A DNA stretch of 49,847 nt from Stramenopiles sp. TOSAG23-2 (taxonomy: Eukaryota > Sar), in NCBI GenBank assembly GCA_900128395.1, contig LT649270.1:1-49847 (forward strand), written 5' to 3'. A program made the translations under genes and the position numbers. The notes under the pieces were generated by a model. It had not been told where the DNA came from. It did no database searches and saw only the letters and a program-made list of their open reading frames with translations. Shown here piece by piece: positions 1 to 10,460 of this stretch; within the stretch, counting starts at the first letter, position 1, and the number at the start of each line of letters is the position of its first letter.

Positions 1-521
1 GGGAGCTGTAAAAAAAAAATACCGAAGTACTGTGTACATACGCGGCCTTATTCCAGAAGCCGTAGAATGGAGGTGTGCGCGTCTCATTGGCGACTTGGAG
101 GATGAGGGAGTTCATTTCGCGCACATTTTGCAGTGCCTCCGGTGTCTCCATGGTATTGATGAATATCTCGCCCCCACGGAAAGAGGTGGCGTTAGAAGCG
201 TAGCGCCGCAACTGCTCAAGACGCTGCGATGCGTTCAGTGTGGGGTTGATATCGCCGTGCGCGCGGCAAGGTACCCCGTTTGGGTGTCCTGTTACGAAGC
301 TACTCTGTATGTAGGCCATAGGCAGCGACACTTCCAGCGCAGCTGGCAGCGTTGACACATCTGTAGCTGGCAACCGTCGTCCCGGAGCCACACTTGCCGC
401 AGCAGAACACCAGATGCAACCACAGAGTTGCAGGAAAGCAGCGACCAGCAGCTGCGATCGCAACCCAGCCAGGCATGCACGGCCCGTGGGAAATAGTTGA
501 TCTCTAGGGCGGGGCACCATC
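1..521 (-). CDS. Partial GC-rich open frame, secreted-type protein of unknown family
   Basis: Reading the minus strand from an ATG pair at 521 gives an uninterrupted frame to the left edge (about 173 codons, no stop). The predicted N-terminus is basic and then hydrophobic (residues about 18-45, with LLVAAFLQLCG), like a signal peptide, and three N-glycosylation sequons (NAS, NAT, NET) follow. Codons end mainly in G or C (CTG, GTG, CGC, GCG), whereas every other gene here prefers A/T-ending codons. I do not recognise the family. The last codons before the edge (from about position 55 leftwards) overlap a sequence that recurs in inverted orientation near 1.55 and 1.67 kb, so the reading there, including a run of Phe codons from a poly-T, may already be past a chimeric join. 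It could be a transferred gene, DNA from a prey or symbiont, or contamination. Confidence 0.5.
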
Positions 522-1547
522 ATTCCCAGTGTAGCGTGAAAAAAGAATCTTCAAAAAGAATCTTCTGCACTCTAACTGTAATAATAAATATACAATAATA
601 ATAATTTTAGTTGTTTTTTAATTTTGATCAACTACTACTCGTATGTTTTGACTGATGATTGTTGTTACAATTTATATTATACAGTACTGGTACTGTATTC
701 GATTATTATTACAACACGAAATAAATATCAATAGGCACACTACTACTATTGGAAGGCTCTAGATCAATATAATAATATTAAAATTGATGATGATACTACT
801 GTAGTAATAGATAATAATATAAAATAATATGTATATATATACTAGTATAATATATTTTTATAGATATATATTATTGAAATTCTTCTTGATGATTTTTTAG
901 AAGTTCCAGCTCAAATGCACGATTTTGTCCTATGTGTCGTAGTGTCTATTGACTCAAGTACATAATATTCCTATCAAAATATATCTCAAAAAATATACCC
1001 AATATATATAGAAACAGCCCTAAAATTGTGAAAATCATTAACAACATTAGACATGAACACACACACAAAATATATTAAAAATTAATATTTCTCTTCAGGA
1101 GTTCTTTTAGTACACAAGTAAATATGTTTTATTAAACATACTAAAAGTTCAGGGATCATTCGTATCGCGTCTCGGAGGAGATAGACCGCTAACTTTTGAT
1201 GTACAATCATCCATTACAAATATTTCTTTGTGTATTGTTATATGGAATGGCTTTTCTGTTTAATCCAACCTATTTACAGGAGACTTATGCTGTGTCCATG
1301 TATTTTAACATAAAATAAGGTATTTGTCAGAACAGGTTTTTGGCGTATGGAAATTACATGGGCTTACCATTAAGAGTCACCTCTTTTCTCTTTGAAAGAA
1401 TTTAAGTTTACTATGTAATGTTATTTACCTGCTATAGTAATTCTTCATAGATGATGATGATAATGATATGATGATATATATATTATTCTCCAACAAAATG
1501 ATACGAGGATGAATCAATATTATATATATTTATTTATATTACGGTTT
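522..1547. other. AT-rich spacer without recognisable gene
   Basis: About 1 kb of AT-rich DNA with short (AT)n and (ATA)n runs, stop codons in all frames and no RNA gene that I can recognise. It lies upstream of the left-edge frame (its possible 5' flank) and downstream of the JmjC gene. Confidence 0.6.
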
Positions 1548-1793
1548 ATGGAATAAGGCCGCGTATGTACACAGTACTTCGGTATTTTTTTTTTACAGCT
1601 CCCAACTATAATCAGAATCATCTGGACTACCTCGTGCAGTATCTAATGGAAATGCTTCATGACTATGGAAATGGAATAAGGCCGCGTATGTACACAGTAC
1701 TTCGGTATTTTTTTTTTACAGCTCCCAACTATAATCAGAATCATCTGGACTACCTCGTGCAGTATCTAATGGAAATGCTTCATGACTATGGAA
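1548..1793. repeat. Exact tandem duplication, period 123 bp
   Basis: Two adjacent identical 123-bp copies (1548-1670 and 1671-1793). The second copy contains the last 26 codons and the stop of the JmjC gene; the first is therefore an extra copy of that 3' end. First member of a class of 102-137 bp duplications seen through this window. Confidence 0.9.
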
Positions 1794-3602
1794 ATGTTCA
1801 ATATCATTATTTACTGTTTGCAACACTTGCCCAATACTATTCACTAAATGTGGATGCGAATTTCTTTTTGCTTCATCATTATTATCACCACCATCAACAA
1901 TATTATTAAACTTACTTGTATCTTCATGAAATTTTTCAAATTTATAATTTGCAATATCTTGATCAATGTCCTTATTGTTGTTCATCATCATTTCTTTCAT
2001 ATCATTTAGCCATTTTTGATACAACTCATCCCATTTTCCATATGTGCGTCGGAAACATGCGCACCATGGACTATAAATACCATGACTGCCATCAGGTCTA
2101 CATGCTTTACGCGATGTACGTCGAAACTCCATATAATTATGTTCGTTTAAAATGTTTTGGGCGACTGCCAAGGAGTTTTCAAGTGCTAATGTTGCATGCC
2201 ACCATCCAGCAGACCAAAACAAGACATCCCCTTCTTCTAAAACAAACTCTACCCGCTTTACATCACGGTATAATGGATAACGCTCATAATCTGGTTCAAA
2301 TGGATCCACCAACCCATTGTATAATTTATTGCTTTCCTCTGGCGGATGCATGATCCACTTTTTTCTGCCGTAAATTTGTGCTTGCCATTTGCTACTACCA
2401 AAATCATCTTGATGATTAGATTGACGCGCACCTTCAGTTGCCCAAAATGTCACAGTCATCATCTTATGGCATTCACCCATGTAGCGGAACCAGTTTTGTT
2501 GATTAAATATTTTTGGTGCTTTGAAATCTTTCCACATGATATCAGCAACAAATTCTGGCATATCATCATCATCATCATCATGATTCTTTAAATTTAATTT
2601 CGTATGTTGATGGGTATATGCATATATAGATGACCATGGTGGTGGCTTTATATTGTTGCTATCCTTTAATTGGCGACGTTCATGTTCATTTTCTACCATA
2701 TATTTTAAATATTGCTCTGAATTTAAATTAGTTCCACCCCACCCTCGTTCAACTCCAATATCAGCATTTAACTTTGCAGATGCCATAGATTTCACCCACG
2801 TACCGTTTGGTTTCCATTTTTTCATTGCTGGCCAATTATTAACTGCATTTTTTAATATTAATGGACGACCACCAAATCCATGCAAACACAAAAATTCTTT
2901 CAAAGTAGTCGTTTTTGCATCTAACACATTGATTTTGTCATATTCTGGAGCTAATGGATAATCTTTACAATATTTTCGAACCCATGATACCATATCTTTT
3001 GACACATCAAATCCATTTGCTAGAATTGCTAATGTTTTATTTGTCTTAAAAATAACTGATAAGTCAAGTTCCTCTTCGAATGGGTTTGTATGAGCGTGTA
3101 AACATTTCCCTTCGATCCATTGTATAACTGATTTTACCGTGACAGCATTTTTTGGCACAATATGAGTTGTTGGCTTACTTAAACTTAAACCTCGTCTACG
3201 TTGGTTGTATTTTACAATTGTTATTTTAGATTTTTTTACTATATTATAAATATTGTTACTACCAACATTATCTTCATTATTATTGTCATATCCTATGTGC
3301 GATATTAAGACACCACCATCATGACGAAAACGGCCAGCAATTTCTTCAGCAATTCTTTTTAAAGCTTGTGAATTGTCTTTATCGTCTTGCCCATAATCAG
3401 TCGCAAAGACTACATTACATGCTTGAGAAGGCAATATATATTTAATATTTGCTTTAGTCAATTCAATAATAGGAGTCTTTTTAAAGTCATCTGCTGATTG
3501 TGGTGAAAAATAAATTCTATTATTATTATTATTATTATTATTATTTATCGGTACACCTTGCACAATTAATAACACTATTATAAGATAGAACAGTGCATTC
3601 AT
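1716..3602 (-). CDS. Secretory JmjC/cupin-8 domain protein (Fe(II)/2-oxoglutarate oxygenase-like)
   Basis: 628 aa from an ATG at 3602. Residues 1-17 are a hydrophobic signal peptide, followed at once by an Asn run (residues 20-28) encoded by an (AAT)n microsatellite. Residues about 50-170 resemble a thioredoxin-like fold without a CxxC pair (weak inference). Residues about 225-490 are a JmjC/cupin-8 domain: the iron ligands fit H397-x-D399 and H469 (in WSAGWWH), with the strand QIYGRKKWIMHPP between them. The family hydroxylates or demethylates proteins; a signal peptide points to the ER lumen or secretory pathway, as in animal JMJD8-type proteins, not to chromatin. The C-terminal 130 residues are Asn/Asp-rich and end in SWEL, a poor match to KDEL-type retrieval signals. 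The 3' end is included in a 123-bp tandem duplication. Substrate unknown. Confidence 0.8.
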   Translation of the reverse strand: MNALFYLIIVLLIVQGVPINNNNNNNNNRIYFSPQSADDFKKTPIIELTKANIKYILPSQACNVVFATDYGQDDKDNSQALKRIAEEIAGRFRHDGGVLISHIGYDNNNEDNVGSNNIYNIVKKSKITIVKYNQRRRGLSLSKPTTHIVPKNAVTVKSVIQWIEGKCLHAHTNPFEEELDLSVIFKTNKTLAILANGFDVSKDMVSWVRKYCKDYPLAPEYDKINVLDAKTTTLKEFLCLHGFGGRPLILKNAVNNWPAMKKWKPNGTWVKSMASAKLNADIGVERGWGGTNLNSEQYLKYMVENEHERRQLKDSNNIKPPPWSSIYAYTHQHTKLNLKNHDDDDDDMPEFVADIMWKDFKAPKIFNQQNWFRYMGECHKMMTVTFWATEGARQSNHQDDFGSSKWQAQIYGRKKWIMHPPEESNKLYNGLVDPFEPDYERYPLYRDVKRVEFVLEEGDVLFWSAGWWHATLALENSLAVAQNILNEHNYMEFRRTSRKACRPDGSHGIYSPWCACFRRTYGKWDELYQKWLNDMKEMMMNNNKDIDQDIANYKFEKFHEDTSKFNNIVDGGDNNDEAKRNSHPHLVNSIGQVLQTVNNDIEHFHSHEAFPLDTARGSPDDSDYSWEL

Positions 3603-4120
3603 ATTTGTCGGTAATTATATAATATAAAATTATGTGAGTTGTCCTATCTGATCCTATGTCGCTGTATCTAATGTATATACAGGTTTGTCACATAAATACA
3701 ATAGTTTCATCAAATAATAGTATAGTTTAATTCATCAATTTAAGAAGATAAGAGTTGTTGATGATTGTTGTTATTGTTGTGTGCACCACATGATGAGATT
3801 CATCACCACAGGTATTATTGTGCTGAGAATGATACAGTATATCAGTGCTGTACCAATATTACCTGGGATAATATAATACTGGATGGAAGCTATCTATCCC
3901 TATTAATATTAGTATAAGTACTGGTACACAAATCAAAGATTTATTAGCTCTACTATTAAAATATGATATTATTCAAATAAAAAACACAAATATATATTGT
4001 TGTATGATATATATTTTATCTCTCTCTCTCTGTCTCTGTGTGTTTTATCATTTTTATGATACACTTCGTAAATCATATCAGTACTCTCTTCACTTTTTAC
4101 AGCGAGAAAATCTTCTCTTT
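3603..4120. other. Intergenic spacer between two minus-strand genes
   Basis: 518 bp, AT-rich, containing the presumed promoter of the JmjC gene (right next to its ATG) and the 3' flank of the Kelch-EGF gene, with a TC-rich stretch near 4020-4035. No coding or RNA gene recognised. Confidence 0.55.
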
Positions 4121-7100
4121 TTACATATTATTACTATTACTACTTGGTGTCTCTTCGGTATCCAACATGAAAAACCCGCTTGATTGCGTGATGGTTGGCA
4201 ACGGTTTACTATTAATCGCTTTTGAAGCTAACATTTCTTTCCTTTTATTTGAAAGATGATTAAATGCTACATTTACTACTGCTCCTATTAATATAGAACC
4301 GACAGCAACTATAATAACATTCAATACACCAAATCTCATGGTAGAAACTGATGGTGTTTTACCAACAACATTTGATGCTGATAAATCAACCGCACCATCA
4401 TGTAAATTAATTTCACATGAGGAACCACTAAAACCTTCCGTACAGAAACATCTACCTTTGTGGCAAAGACCTCTGTTGTTGCAATCTAATGTGCATTGCA
4501 ATGCATTTTCTATTTTTTTTGCACAATCAGCACCCTCATGCGCCTCGTCACATTCACACTGTCCTAAATTACAAACACCATGTCCAGTACACGGCGAATC
4601 ATTTACCGATGGACATTGCGTCTCTGTACCACAATCGTTACCTTCAAAACCTTTATTACAAAAGCATTTACCAAATTTGCAAACACCATTACTATTACAG
4701 TTGTTTTCGCATGCAACCTTTTCAGCACATTGTGGGCCAGTGAATCCTGGATTACAGAAGCATGTACCATATTTACATACACCTCTACCACCGCAAGCAT
4801 TTGGACCGCAAGTCAATGCTTTTTCGCATTTTTCACCATCAAATCCTGGTTCGCAATCACATTTGTTATTACCATTATCATTCACACAAATACCATGTTT
4901 GCCACATTTCAATGTGCATTTTTTGTCGCTAGAACTGACTACTTGAACAGCTGATGCTTTGAAACGTGCATCTTTTGCAGCAGTCGGTTTATCATGTTCT
5001 TTAGCTTCAGCAGCATTTTCAAACTGTGCCCCTGATAATATTGGCCCATGTGTTAAACGATCTTCTAATTTACGAACTTCCATTGCATGTTGGGTTGAAC
5101 CGTACTTTGCACCGGAGGTAACTGGGCCAACTGCTTCGCGAGTAATAATATTAGGCCCGCCTGCAGAACGTGGTTGTTCACCTTTCACTGGGACGTTAGG
5201 ATAATTCAATTGAGAACAATCATCACCTTCATACCCTGGTTGGCACCAGCATTTACCCATGTAACAACGTCCATGGTTTGAGCAACCATTTTTACATTCA
5301 TTACCAGTCTGTTTTTCACATAAATCCCCGGAAAATCCAGGATTACAATCACACTGACCGTGGTGGCACAATCCGTTGCCATTACAATTCAATGGGCATT
5401 TCTTTTTGTTCTCACATGCTGCGCCTGTATAACCTAGATCGCAAAAACATTTTCCGTAACTACAGATACCGCGGTTGGAGCAATCACGCGGGCAACGCAA
5501 TGGTAGCACTTCTTGGCATGAAGGACCCGTGAATCCCGGGTAACAATAGCACTGTCCCATTAAACAAAGGCCGTATTGACCAGCAGCACGTGCTGCATGG
5601 GAGCCACGGCAATCGTTAGGGCAACGATCACTTTCTTTCCACGTATCATCTTTCCGCGAGCAATCAATTCCTTGGTAACCAGCATTACACATACATTCGC
5701 CACGGAAGCAAATGCCATGCATGCTGCAACCATTTGGGCAATTACCTGGTTTAACTGCATTGCCTGGTGGTATTACACCAGGTTCCATTTGTTTCGAGCA
5801 GTTTTTACCTGTCCATCCAGAATTACAAAAGCAACGGCCATGATAACAGCTACCATGAGCATTGCAACCAGCTTCACACGGCACTACCAAATCACAAGCT
5901 TCACCAGTCCAGCCAGGATTACAAAAGCATGAACCATGATGGCACTGACCGTTGCCGTTACAGTTACCTCCACCTGGGCAAATTTCTCCAGCAGGCAAGG
6001 AACAATCTTTTCCTCCAAAACCTGGAGAGCAAAAGCATTTACCAACTTGGCAAAGACCATTTCCGCTACATCCTTTTGGGCATACGTCTTTACCCAAAAA
6101 TACAACTTCGCATGCTGCACCACCGTAACCAGGCTCACAAGTACATTCGCCGTTTACACATAAACCACGATCACTACATTCTGGCGTGCCAGGGCATGGT
6201 TCTCTACGCTCGCAAAACTCACCAGAAAAGCCAGGATTACAGAAGCAGCGTTTATTGAAACATAAACCTCTTAAATTACAGTCTTGTGGGCATTTGTGTG
6301 CTTTGCTACAATCGTCCCCGTGATAACCAGGGTAACATTGGCATTTACCACCCACAGTGCACAATCCACGATCACTACAGACGGCACTTTCTAAATATGT
6401 ATCTCCTTTTGGGCATTTTGGTGTAACGTAACGTGAACAATCATGACTTTCGTAGTTTGGATGACAGAAACATTTACCTAAATGGCAATCACCATGCAAA
6501 GAACAATTTCTTGGACATCCTTTCGTTTGCAGTGCAACTTCACAAGCTTCACCACTGAAACCCATTTGACATTCACATTTACCACGGATACAGATACCAC
6601 GTTCGCTACAGCTTTTTGGGCATTCAACCGGCACTGCGCATCCTTTGCCTGAGAAGGCAGCATCACAGTAACAGCGTCCATTTAAACATTCACCATGTCC
6701 ACTGCATCCTTTTGGGCATTGGACAACAACATCGCAATGTTCTCCTGAAAATCCAGGGTGGCAATGGCATTGTCCATGTCGACAATCACCATGGTTGCTG
6801 CAACCTTTGGCACCACATTTAAATGCAACATCACATGCATCACCGCTGAAACCAGGGAAACAATGGCAAACGCCTCTTACACAATCACCGTTACCAGTAC
6901 ATGCACCTTTTGGACCTTTATTTCCAGGGCAGCCAATTTGAATTTGGCAGCTAACGCCTCTGAAACCAGGTTTACAGTCACACAATGGCCGTGTTGGCGT
7001 CTTTGCGAAACAACGACCATTGTTGTTACATTTTTGGTCGCATTGTAATTCACAAGCTTGACCGGCAAAACCTTGTTCGCATGCGCACAAACCAGTTTTC

Positions 7101-9436
7101 TTGTCGCACGCACCACGACCGTAACATTCTTGGCCATCTTCGCTTGATTTGCATGGTTGTAACTCACAACTTGCTCCAGTAAAAGGTTCTCTGCATTTAC
7201 ATACGCCGTCGTAGATGCCACTTGTTGTGCCGTTTACGTCTTCATGGCATTCACCGCGGCCATTACACATGAAAGTTTCATTTGCATTTGGGCAACGTAG
7301 CTTTCGTGAACAATCTTCATCAGCGAAACCGATATCGCATTTGCATAGACCGGTTTTATCGTCGCATTTACCTTGTTTGCTACAATCTTTTGGGCAACTG
7401 CGTTTGTCGCATTTGAAACCAGCATAACCATCGTTACATACGCATTTTTCAGCTCTGCACTGCCCGTTACCACTGCAAGCAACGAGTGGGGTCAAACCTT
7501 CAGGACAACGTACATCGATGCTACAATCTCTACCACCCCAACCGGTTTTACATACACAGCCAGATTTCCCTTCAGCAATTTCATTACATGAACCATGATC
7601 TGCATCTGTACAATTATTTGGGCATTGCGCATCATCTTTAACGGCGCATCCTGGGCCAGTGAAACCATCGTTACAAGTGCATGTTCCATCCACGTCGTTG
7701 CACTTGCCATTTCCACTGCAATCTTTTGGGCAGCTGCGCGTGCTACAATCAGCACCTTTGTAACCAGTAGCACATACACATCCAGTATCTCTACATGCAC
7801 CATGTCCGGAACATTTTGGTTCCCCTGGGCATTTTTTGGTACAATTTTCACACTTTACTTGTTGCGAACAATCTGTTCCATTGAAACCTTTATGGCACAA
7901 GCACATACCTTCCAGGCATATACCTTGATTGGAACAATTGCGTGGGCATTGAGTAATCGGGCGTGTATGCTCTTCAATGAGTTTCTCTGCGTTTTCACAT
8001 CTATCACCAGTGAATTTACCGACACATTCGCATTTGCCATTTTTGTACACACCGTTATTTTGACAGTCGCCTGGACAGACACCATTTACATCAAAGGTGG
8101 CGATCTTAGCAATTTTGCTATCACAGGTAACATCATCACAACCAGCAAAATAAATAGCTTTATCTGATGATAATGCTAATGCTGCTGCTTTTCCATTTCT
8201 TAACGCAGGTTTCCAATTTGCCTCTGCACTAACAGTAACTTTGTTCCAAGTTTTGGTTTGTGTAGTAAATTTCCACATTTCATCGTTGCAATTATCATTA
8301 TTGCTACAACCACCTATAACATATAAATTACCATTTAAGAAAAAGGACGACATTTTGCCTCCAGCACTTGGTGAATCACCAGCAGCTATTGCTAATTTCA
8401 TCCATTTCGTAGCAGCTGCATCGTCGTACACATACACAGTGCCTTTATTTTCTGCTTCTGCATCAACTGGCGTGCCATTTTTCAACGCACCACCAAAGAT
8501 GTAAACTTTACCTTCATTGGCAGCAGCAGTATGGGTTGTTCGTACCGATGGAGCATCCGTGCCTGGCAATTTAGTCCATGTATACGAGCCATCCTCGTTT
8601 CTGATTAGTTTCCATGCATCGTTTAATGTATTACCGTCAAGCGACTCACCACCAAATAATAAGGCTGTGCTGTCTGATATTTTCGTCAACGTTGCACCGA
8701 TACGTGCCTTTGGCATACCGTCTGCCTCTGTTGCAGCTGTAGGCCTCATAGGTGCTACAGAAACATCTCCATTTGCTTTCACTGTGTATACAATACCTTG
8801 GCCAGGCTTCATTTTATTCTCTTCATTACCAGCAGCAAAAACTACGAAATCTCCTTTTTTACCATCGTTGCTAAACCATACTTTAGCTGCTTTTGCTCTA
8901 TTTACTTGATTTTGTTCCAAATTAAAATTTTCTGCTAACGTAGGTGTTACTTTTTTCCAACCACCTGCACCAGCACCGTTCATATCAACTTTTGTATCTA
9001 ACTTGTAAATGCCGTTGAATGTTTTGTCATCACTTTTGTAACCACCAACTACGAACAATTCTTTATTTTCAGCACCATTTGTTCTAAGAAATACTCCTGG
9101 ATTTCTACGATCCTCAGGGGCATTTGTTAACTCTTTTGATTCTGTCCAGTGTGGACATTTATTCGCAGTTACGCTTTCACCTAAAGCTTGTGCCAAAGCT
9201 TGGCGATCTGCCATAGCAAATGCTTTAGAAGATGATGCAGCTGCATCAACTTGTTGAAAACGCTGTTGATCTGCCGCCTCAACAATCATATTATTACTAT
9301 TGTCACTATTTATATTACTATCACTAGCTGGTACATTTACACTAAAACCAGAAAGGTCTGATTCTTTTATTCCATGTACACTAGTACATGCAATAATAAA
9401 TGCTATAACTAAACTAATCAATAAAGAAACACGCAT
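4121..9436 (-). CDS. Giant Kelch + EGF-repeat type I membrane protein
   Basis: 1771 aa, one exon, ATG at 9436. In order: signal peptide (residues 1-22), a linker, a Kelch-type beta-propeller (about 95-450; repeated FGG/IGG beta turns followed by W or Y/W positions), then 31 tenascin-like EGF repeats with spacing C-x3-C-x3-G-x-C-x4-C-x-C-x2-G-[FYW]-x-G-x2-C. Twenty-six are contiguous (about 455-1395), then a ~95-residue Ser/Ala-rich cysteine-free linker, then five more. One hydrophobic span (about residues 1685-1707) near the C-terminus is followed by a short basic tail, so the bulk should be outside the cell. Long tenascin-type EGF arrays occur in adhesion proteins and in flagellar mastigoneme proteins of heterokont algae; a Kelch head on such an array also recalls attractin-like proteins. 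The specific role is not deducible. Confidence 0.88.
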   Translation of the reverse strand: MRVSLLISLVIAFIIACTSVHGIKESDLSGFSVNVPASDSNINSDNSNNMIVEAADQQRFQQVDAAASSSKAFAMADRQALAQALGESVTANKCPHWTESKELTNAPEDRRNPGVFLRTNGAENKELFVVGGYKSDDKTFNGIYKLDTKVDMNGAGAGGWKKVTPTLAENFNLEQNQVNRAKAAKVWFSNDGKKGDFVVFAAGNEENKMKPGQGIVYTVKANGDVSVAPMRPTAATEADGMPKARIGATLTKISDSTALLFGGESLDGNTLNDAWKLIRNEDGSYTWTKLPGTDAPSVRTTHTAAANEGKVYIFGGALKNGTPVDAEAENKGTVYVYDDAAATKWMKLAIAAGDSPSAGGKMSSFFLNGNLYVIGGCSNNDNCNDEMWKFTTQTKTWNKVTVSAEANWKPALRNGKAAALALSSDKAIYFAGCDDVTCDSKIAKIATFDVNGVCPGDCQNNGVYKNGKCECVGKFTGDRCENAEKLIEEHTRPITQCPRNCSNQGICLEGMCLCHKGFNGTDCSQQVKCENCTKKCPGEPKCSGHGACRDTGCVCATGYKGADCSTRSCPKDCSGNGKCNDVDGTCTCNDGFTGPGCAVKDDAQCPNNCTDADHGSCNEIAEGKSGCVCKTGWGGRDCSIDVRCPEGLTPLVACSGNGQCRAEKCVCNDGYAGFKCDKRSCPKDCSKQGKCDDKTGLCKCDIGFADEDCSRKLRCPNANETFMCNGRGECHEDVNGTTSGIYDGVCKCREPFTGASCELQPCKSSEDGQECYGRGACDKKTGLCACEQGFAGQACELQCDQKCNNNGRCFAKTPTRPLCDCKPGFRGVSCQIQIGCPGNKGPKGACTGNGDCVRGVCHCFPGFSGDACDVAFKCGAKGCSNHGDCRHGQCHCHPGFSGEHCDVVVQCPKGCSGHGECLNGRCYCDAAFSGKGCAVPVECPKSCSERGICIRGKCECQMGFSGEACEVALQTKGCPRNCSLHGDCHLGKCFCHPNYESHDCSRYVTPKCPKGDTYLESAVCSDRGLCTVGGKCQCYPGYHGDDCSKAHKCPQDCNLRGLCFNKRCFCNPGFSGEFCERREPCPGTPECSDRGLCVNGECTCEPGYGGAACEVVFLGKDVCPKGCSGNGLCQVGKCFCSPGFGGKDCSLPAGEICPGGGNCNGNGQCHHGSCFCNPGWTGEACDLVVPCEAGCNAHGSCYHGRCFCNSGWTGKNCSKQMEPGVIPPGNAVKPGNCPNGCSMHGICFRGECMCNAGYQGIDCSRKDDTWKESDRCPNDCRGSHAARAAGQYGLCLMGQCYCYPGFTGPSCQEVLPLRCPRDCSNRGICSYGKCFCDLGYTGAACENKKKCPLNCNGNGLCHHGQCDCNPGFSGDLCEKQTGNECKNGCSNHGRCYMGKCWCQPGYEGDDCSQLNYPNVPVKGEQPRSAGGPNIITREAVGPVTSGAKYGSTQHAMEVRKLEDRLTHGPILSGAQFENAAEAKEHDKPTAAKDARFKASAVQVVSSSDKKCTLKCGKHGICVNDNGNNKCDCEPGFDGEKCEKALTCGPNACGGRGVCKYGTCFCNPGFTGPQCAEKVACENNCNSNGVCKFGKCFCNKGFEGNDCGTETQCPSVNDSPCTGHGVCNLGQCECDEAHEGADCAKKIENALQCTLDCNNRGLCHKGRCFCTEGFSGSSCEINLHDGAVDLSASNVVGKTPSVSTMRFGVLNVIIVAVGSILIGAVVNVAFNHLSNKRKEMLASKAINSKPLPTITQSSGFFMLDTEETPSSNSNNM

Positions 9437-10460
9437 GATTAATATTTAAATCTATTAAACTACTGTATATATTTAAATCAATATATATATATATAAATAA
9501 ATATATATATATTAAAACTAATTTGTTTCTCGATCTTCTACAAATTAGACTCGTTATATATATCTGTTCTACTATGTATGTATATTCTTTGTATGACTAG
9601 TCTTTCCCTCTCCCCCGTCTCTGTATATCAATGTACATATATATAATTTCTTGAAGGTTTTCTATCATGATCGATTTCCCCTCTTTTTTGCTTCCTTCCT
9701 TCCTCTTCCGGAGACGTACCAGTACAATAGCATTGGGAAGAGGTTTTTTTCGTTCGATAAAATTGTTCTAAATTTTGGGAATCTGAAAATATAAATATGG
9801 AAATCATGATAGTATTTATAAGTTTTTATAACTATAGAAATAATTTATTATATTTAATATTTTACGGATATTGTTATGGTATATTTCATATATGCCATAA
9901 AAATTGGAAAATTAGAGAGAACGATTAGACCGATCCTTTATTTTGGACCTCAATGCTATTCCGATGCTAAAGTATCGTTCTGAAAAAAATTGACTGGGCC
10001 TGCTGTGGCTCCTTTTGATCCTTCCTGGCCGGGCTGGCCTTTTCCTCCTCTGCTGTTCTGCAATAAACTCACTCTGAAGTAGAATATATGGACGTAGCTA
10101 CTGTTATAATTCTAATAATACGCCATGCTGCACCAATACTACAGTACTGACGTTTCACTACCGTTGAGAAAATTGAAAAATATTATTATTACCAGTCCTG
10201 GCATCAGTATTGTATCATCATCACAGTATTAGGGAACAATAACAGACAATATATTGTTTACATATATATATCTGGTTGTACATATTACACACACGTATAT
10301 CATATACATAGACATATATAGTATATAGATACATATTAACAAAGAACAGGTATACAAACTATTCAAGAATATTAATATTCTTATATATATATATATATTA
10401 GTTGTTAATTATATTTTGCAATATATATATATATATATATATAGTACGTAAAAATTAGTC
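9437..10460. promoter_or_regulatory. Divergent intergenic region (Kelch-EGF gene / CCDC40)
   Basis: 1024 bp between two genes transcribed away from each other, so it should hold both promoters. It has (AT)n runs next to both start codons (about 9479-9515 and 10382-10442), a CT-rich stretch at 9598-9625, and an isolated GC-rich island at about 10000-10065. No defined promoter motif is recognisable. Confidence 0.4.
9963..10100 (-). pseudogene. Short collagen-like (Gly-X-Y) coding fragment
   Basis: On the minus strand, the GC-rich island at about 9990-10065 reads as Gly-X-Y triplets in one frame: GGK GQP GQE GSK, then GAT and an imperfect AGP. The frame is open only between nearby stops and has no start codon, and the surrounding sequence is ordinary AT-rich spacer. 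It may be a decayed exon, a captured gene piece, or chance; I see no complete gene. Confidence is low because the match is six triplets. Confidence 0.25.

Larger units (their letters stand above)
1..1727. repeat. Inverted repeat: 1-55 versus 1549-1604 and 1672-1727
   Basis: The first 55 bases, reverse-complemented, occur exactly at about 1549-1604 and again at about 1672-1727. The shared unit contains GGCCGCGTATGTACACAG and a run of ten T followed by ACAGCTCCC. At the right-hand copies it joins directly to the 3' end of the JmjC gene (the reverse complement of AGCTCCC encodes its last residues, just before the TAA). Seen directly in the sequence. The window starting exactly at the outer end of the repeat suggests a contig end with a foldback or chimeric join; a transposon with 55-bp terminal repeats is the alternative. 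Confidence 0.8.

Noticed and set aside
4338-8909. Many long open frames on the plus strand opposite the EGF-repeat gene
   Set aside because: They are antisense shadows of the repetitive, Cys-rich minus-strand gene; their products are Cys/His/Thr-rich repeats without domains.
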